NCBI RefSeq assembly: GCF_958450345.1
Contig: NC_088780.1
Location: forward strand, 127,796,226-127,860,225
DNA from: Calliphora vicina
Lineage: Eukaryota; Arthropoda; Insecta; Diptera; Calliphoridae
DNA length: 64,000 nucleotides
Direction of reading: 5' to 3'
This document shows positions 59,626 through 64,000 of this stretch, one piece after another. A program made the position numbers and the translations under genes. Within the stretch, counting starts at the first letter, position 1, and each line of letters opens with the position of its first letter. The notes under the pieces were generated by a model. It was given only the letters and a program-made list of their open reading frames with translations, was not told where the DNA came from and did not search any database.

Positions 59626-60633
59626 TTGGGTGTATGACTTAAAAATTAAACATTTGTACAATTAAATTTATTCAAAGTATTGACCATTGTTAGCTATGAC
59701 CTTTTCCCAACTTGCTGGCATCATATGAATTCCGAGCCAAAAAAAATGCTCATCTTTTGAGGCCAAGAACGAATCAAGCCTCTGTTCCAAAGTGTAGCGT
59801 ATCCCAGTGAGAGTTCTGCATCGATCAAAACAAATAGTAGTTGGACGGGAGACGATCTGGACTATAAAGCGGGTGAGGCAAAACTGGCCAACCACTTCAT
59901 TCTAAATACGCTTACGCTTCGGGTTATTGTAATGGATCCATTTTTCATCGATCATGACTTTCTTTTATAGCGTTCAAGCATCATTTCGGACATGCAATTC
60001 GCTCGCAAACGTTTTGAAATTGCTGCTTGAGTAGCTTCCAATGATTTTGCAAGCTCTTGTTGAGTTTTACAACAATCTTCTTGGTCTTCAAACATTTTTG
60101 GCTAGCCTAGACGACCTTTGTATTCCGTGTCATAATCATCACTACTTTTAAAGCGTTCAAGCATAATTTCGTACATGCAAAATCTTCTTTCAAGATCTCT
60201 CATCTTCAGTTCATATACCCAATTTCCCTGCTTTTGGATGCTCACAAACGTTTTGAAATTGCTGCTTGAGTAGCTCCCAACGATTTTGCAAGCTCTTGTT
60301 GAGTTTTACAAAAATCTTTATGTAGTAATGCCTCCAATTCTTGGTCTTCAAATATGTTTGACTGGCCTGGGCGAACTTTGTCTTCCGTGTCAAAATCACA
60401 ACTTCAACAGCTCTTTTTTTTTTCCAAATTTAATAAGTAAAGCAAAACTTTCCGCATGTACAAAATTCGACATTTTCGAAGCAAAAAAAAACTTTGTTGT
60501 TTACACTATAATGTTCAACAACTAGTGAGAATAAATGACAGATATGTACCCCTTAAAATGACATATAAGTTATTAAAATCAAAACCCGCATTCGAAGGAT
60601 AAGCCATCTCTTGTAACTTCCGCATACACCCAA
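59626..60633 (-). mobile_element. mariner element, rearranged (1008 bp)
   Basis: Ends TTGGGTGTATG and CATACACCCAA are inverted and TA lies on both sides (59624-59625, 60634-60635). The minus strand encodes pieces of a mariner transposase. The N-terminal half contains a duplicated segment: 'agcgttcaag' at 59969 and 60152, 'caaacgttttgaaattgctg' at about 60006 and 60245. It is shorter than a typical 1.3-kb mariner despite the duplication, so the catalytic core is largely deleted. Confidence 0.88.
59668..60410 (-). pseudogene. mariner transposase, duplicated and broken
   Basis: Reading right to left, a first helix-turn-helix block contains ELAKSLGATQAAISKRL-like text (about 60240-60330), then GNWVYELKMRDLERRF and a LERFK stretch. 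A second copy of the helix-turn-helix follows (about 60000-60065), then EKWIH-like sequence. Finally comes a C-terminal block with IHMMPASWEKVIANNGQYFE (59668-59730). Stops and frame changes separate the blocks. The region carrying the middle catalytic residues is mostly gone. Confidence 0.78.
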
Positions 60634-60635
60634 TA

Positions 60636-61409
60636 AAATTCATAAATTTACTGAGTATGTATTGTCATGTTCGTCTTCGTTGTTTTAAAATGTAAACTGT
60701 CGAACAAAGAAAAGTTTTAATGTTAAAAATTCGATACTAATGTAGTTTGTGCTTCAACATTTTTTTTATGTGCTAAATACGATTTTTTCGAAACATTTGT
60801 ATTGAACAACATGTATTTAAAATATAACTTCCAATTGCTGGCAGGGATATACAGAATTCAACTTTCTTTACATTATGCATGCATTAGATATGCTCATAAC
60901 AAGTTATTTTTATTATAATATGCAAGAAAGAGAAAAAATGAAAAGATTTTTCCATTTAACTACAACTGCATACCACTTCTACTCATACTCAACTCGTTAT
61001 ACAACTCAGCAAATTTCTATGAAAATCCATAAAGAAAAGTAGTATTTTTCTGTATGTATGTGACTAGTTGTAGGATGTGTTGTTATTGTCGATGTGAGTA
61101 AGCATGCCAAAAAAAAAGAAGAGAAAAAGAGCGATATTAATACAAGAGTGAGTTTGACTAAGTGTGCATAGTTTGCATATTACAGTTTTTTTTTATTATT
61201 ATTTCCATGTGGGTTTGTTTGTTTGTATTTTTTCTCTGTTTTTGTTTACATTTTTTTTTCATGTACATATGAAGAAGTGTGAGTATGAGTTTTGTTATGG
61301 TGTAATTGTATGTAACGTATACGCTAAGTTGTTCTTCTGGTTTCCTTTTTTTAATATTACTCATTTCTCTTTTATTTTTGTTGTGATTTTTTTTGTCATC
61401 TAACTAGCT
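60636..61409. other. No feature recognised
   Basis: AT-rich sequence with poly-T tracts. Two overlapping short frames on opposite strands (61158-61403) reflect low-complexity composition. Confidence 0.5.
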
Positions 61410-61417
61410 ATCTACAT

Positions 61418-61783
61418 TAGGATGGCCCCATTAGTATGGATGTAAAATGAGTTGTCGAAGTTACCAACTAAAATTAAAGTGTAGGACAACAATTCTCAAA
61501 ATTTGTGTGCTGGTGTCAGTATTTGTTGAGCTGGATTAAATAAAAAGTTTTATCGTATTTCTTGCAAAGGAAACATATGAAATGTTGGTGTCATGTGAAA
61601 GGTCTTTGAAAGGCGCATTCTTATCTAAATGATCGTGTAAGTCCAAAAAAACTTTTAAGTGTTTTGAATTTTGACATTATACGTTATAAAGGACCTTGTT
61701 ATTCTTTCATCCAGCTCACCAAATACTCAACCCGTGACAAACATTATTAGTTGGGCACATCCACATTTTTTTTGTTCACCCTA
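61418..61783. mobile_element. hAT-type MITE, 366 bp
   Basis: Ends TAGGATGGCCCC and (other strand) TAGGGTGAAC, with further inner inverted similarity 'atggatg' / 'catccac'. The flanks ATCTACAT (61410-61417) and ATGTACAT (61784-61791) match at 7 of 8 bases, as expected for an aged hAT target duplication. Non-coding. Confidence 0.65.
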
Positions 61784-62437
61784 ATGTACATAGAATGTAG
61801 TTACGTACGTGTGCTGTTGCTTTACTTACACCTTCATATACAAACTCAGCTACTACTTTATATATGAAATACTTATGATTCATGAGTGCTCATTTTTCAT
61901 TCATGAAAATTCGCTATTTTTTGTCTGCTGCTATCGAAGAAAATGCAAAACGTTAGCAAAAATCAACCAACAAAATAACCATAATATGCACATACATACA
62001 CTTTTCATTTGAAAAGTAGCAAAAACATATGTAATTTATTTATAGGCATGTAAAGATGTTGACGATGATGATAAGTAAAAAAAAAGGCGTTATTTCATAA
62101 TGTAAACGATGGCAGTGGCATTTGTTTAAAACACCACAAAGCTTTTAACTAATTTTGGTAAAATGTTATAAAAAAAACTAATATATATTTAAAACCAATA
62201 TGAGCATTTTTTAAATACCTATAATTTACAAATTTGGAATTTTTTTTTAAATTTTTATATATTTTAAATTGCTCAAAAACCCAATATTGTTATATTTCTG
62301 CACAAAGTGTCTTCATAAAAATCACAATTGCAGGCAGTCTCCATACAATCTAATGGATTTAAATACATATGAATATGTAACACAGATTTATCGGCTATAC
62401 TTTCTACATTATCACTATTTGAGAAGTATCCATAGAC
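61784..62437. other. No feature recognised
   Basis: AT-rich spacer leading into the tandem array. Confidence 0.45.
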
Positions 62438-62872
62438 AAGTTGCCCATGAAATGAACTACATTTCTATCGAAAATTTGCCATAAAATTGACTACATTGCT
62501 ATAAAAAAGTTGCCCATGAAATTGACTACCTTTCTATAGCAAAGTTTCACATGAAATATACTACCTTTCTATAGAAAAGTTGTCCACGAAATAAACTACA
62601 TTTCTATTGGAAAGTTTTCTATAGAAAAGTTACCAATGAAATGAACTGCATTTCTATAGAAAAGTTGGTCATGAAATGAACTACATTTCTATAGAAATGT
62701 TGCACATGAAATTGACTACCTTTCTATAGCAAAATTTCACATGAAATATACTGCCTTTCTATAGGAAAGTTGTCAATGAAATTGCATGCATTTCTGTGGA
62801 AAAGTTGCTCATGAAATTAACTACATTTCTATAAAAAAATTTCCTTTGAAATTGACTACATTTCTATAATTA
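62438..62872. repeat. 35-bp tandem array (12 units plus one 15-bp partial)
   Basis: Consensus unit AAGTTGCCCATGAAATTGAC then TACATTTCTATAGAA. Units are 60-95% alike, and 435 bp equals 12 x 35 + 15 exactly. One partial unit (62613-62627) sits inside. Unit pairs 3-4 and 9-10 resemble each other most, hinting at a higher-order repeat of about 190 bp. Each junction forms the palindrome TTTCTATAGAAA in well-kept units. Confidence 0.9.
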
Positions 62873-63209
62873 AAATTTCCTTACCAAGGTTAAGATTTAA
62901 CCCCGAGATAACTTATTGACCTCGATATATCGCAGAGATATTGAAAATCAGTAAAATCTTTACAAAAAATTTTAAAATTTAAGATTTTGTGTAAAAAAAA
63001 AATGTTTTGTCAAGAAAAAGTGGAAAAACACGCAGTCGACATCTTAACCAAAAAAAAATGCACCTAATTGTGTGATAGTGTATGACGATGCTTATGAACG
63101 TCAGAAAACTGCTGAATATTACCGTAACTAGCCAGCAAATACAGCTTATTCTTTAGATTCTTACAATTTTGTTTTGTATGGAAAATAAGTAGAAAATTCA
63201 AATTTGTAA
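62873..63209. other. No feature recognised
   Basis: AT-rich spacer. Confidence 0.45.
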
Positions 63210-63473
63210 TCTTTATATATATAATTCTTCTGTACGTGTGTTAGTAACTGAACTCCTCCTTAACGGCTGGGCCGATTTCGATGAAATTTGATGTGTGTGA
63301 TTGAGTGGGTCCCTGGATGGTTTAGATTCACAATTGACCAATATAGGAACAATGGGCATGGCACCTCCCATACAAAGTAAAAATTTATTATTGCATACCT
63401 GGAGTACTATTATAGTGGGAGTCTTCAAACTTTGTGTGAGCTATGGCAGAACAACGTTTGCCGGGACAGCTAG
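63210..63473 (+). mobile_element. Helitron-type non-autonomous element, kind 2, copy 2
   Basis: Same ends and same 264-bp length as 27677-27940: TCTTTATATATATAATTC after an A, and GCCGGGACAGCTAG before a T. A low number of differences suggests both copies are fairly recent. Confidence 0.8.
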
Positions 63474-64000
63474 TACTATATAATTTTTTGTTTTTCGATT
63501 GAAAAGAAAATATTTAAATTAGCCTTAGTTAGTATGAATGTCTAGGAATTGCAGTTTATATTAATAAATATTAGGAAAAAATAATTACCTCCATCCAATT
63601 TTACTAATATTGTTTAACTTCATGTGACCTTTAAGAGCTCATTTTTAAATAACAATTTCAAATAAAAATCAATTTGTCTTATTCACTTGCAAGTTCATAC
63701 ATACATGCATATATATTTATAAACGATTATAATTTCTCATAGTTCTACACACTATTTTGTTCTTATACAAAATGTATTTTCTATATTTTTTAACAAAAAA
63801 AGAGAAGACAAAACCAAACTGTAATCAAAAAATACAAAAGAACGAAATGAAAAATGTAAGCACGTCAACATTTAGAAAATTGATAGCATTTTTTGGTCAC
63901 TGGTAAATTTATAAAAATAGTTCTATTTGTTATTCGTATAAAATTAAAACGATATAACTAACACACACACTTACGCTCGGTTGCATAAAAATATATAGAT
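63474..64000. other. No feature recognised
   Basis: AT-rich sequence to the window end with short (AC) and (AT) tracts. Confidence 0.45.

Noticed and set aside
61158..61403. Two overlapping frames on opposite strands
   Set aside because: The translations are F/K-rich low complexity, which follows from the poly-T and AT-rich composition.
62438..62872. CRISPR-like array
   Set aside because: The units are directly adjacent with no unique spacers, and the organism is an animal. It is a minisatellite.

Overview
This is an AT-rich animal nuclear sequence and almost certainly comes from a higher fly (Diptera). I infer this from the many DINE-1/INE-1-like repeats with their typical block, AATATATATACTTTATGGGGTC in its usual form, the Helitron, hAT, piggyBac and mariner remnants, and one intronless F-box/leucine-rich-repeat gene. 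A calyptrate fly such as a blowfly or house-fly relative fits best, but no marker here proves the species. No bacterial features are present.

The window is gene-poor. The only convincing host gene is a single-exon F-box/LRR protein on the minus strand (23818-25512, 564 codons from its ATG). The only other long reading frames belong to one Ty3/gypsy LTR retrotransposon on the minus strand (52274-57707). Its two 267-bp LTRs look identical base for base and CTTG lies on both sides, so the insertion is young. Its reverse transcriptase is nevertheless broken by a small frameshifting deletion.

Most of the rest is a layered transposon graveyard whose boundaries can often be read to the base. hAT-type elements lie at 2636-3107 (target duplication AGCAGCAT), 14878-15904 (GTATACAT), 29684 onward, 41010-41709 and 61418-61783. 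A 419-bp piggyBac derivative (17993-18411, TTAA) sits inside a DINE-1-like copy. Four Helitron-type elements of two kinds are at 20973-21301, 27677-27940, 42009-42339 and 63210-63473. Tc1/mariner remnants lie at 4480-5370, 28972-29070, 46199-46420, 50241-50988 and 59626-60633. A 1.46-kb terminal-inverted-repeat element, complete at 8876-10338, has partial copies at 3385-4480 and 48421-49755. Many small fold-back MITEs are present.

DINE-1-like copies of four subfamilies (called A-D here) recur across the window. All share a 5' hairpin, an internal microsatellite (strong in A, B and D) and a 3' hairpin ending in a GGGTATA-type motif. Other structures that stand out are a perfect 33-bp inverted duplication (25971-26047), two touching CpG-bearing palindromes (14082-14128) and a 35-bp tandem array (62438-62872). 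I found no new cellular system. The most interesting material is the fine structure of the mobile elements.
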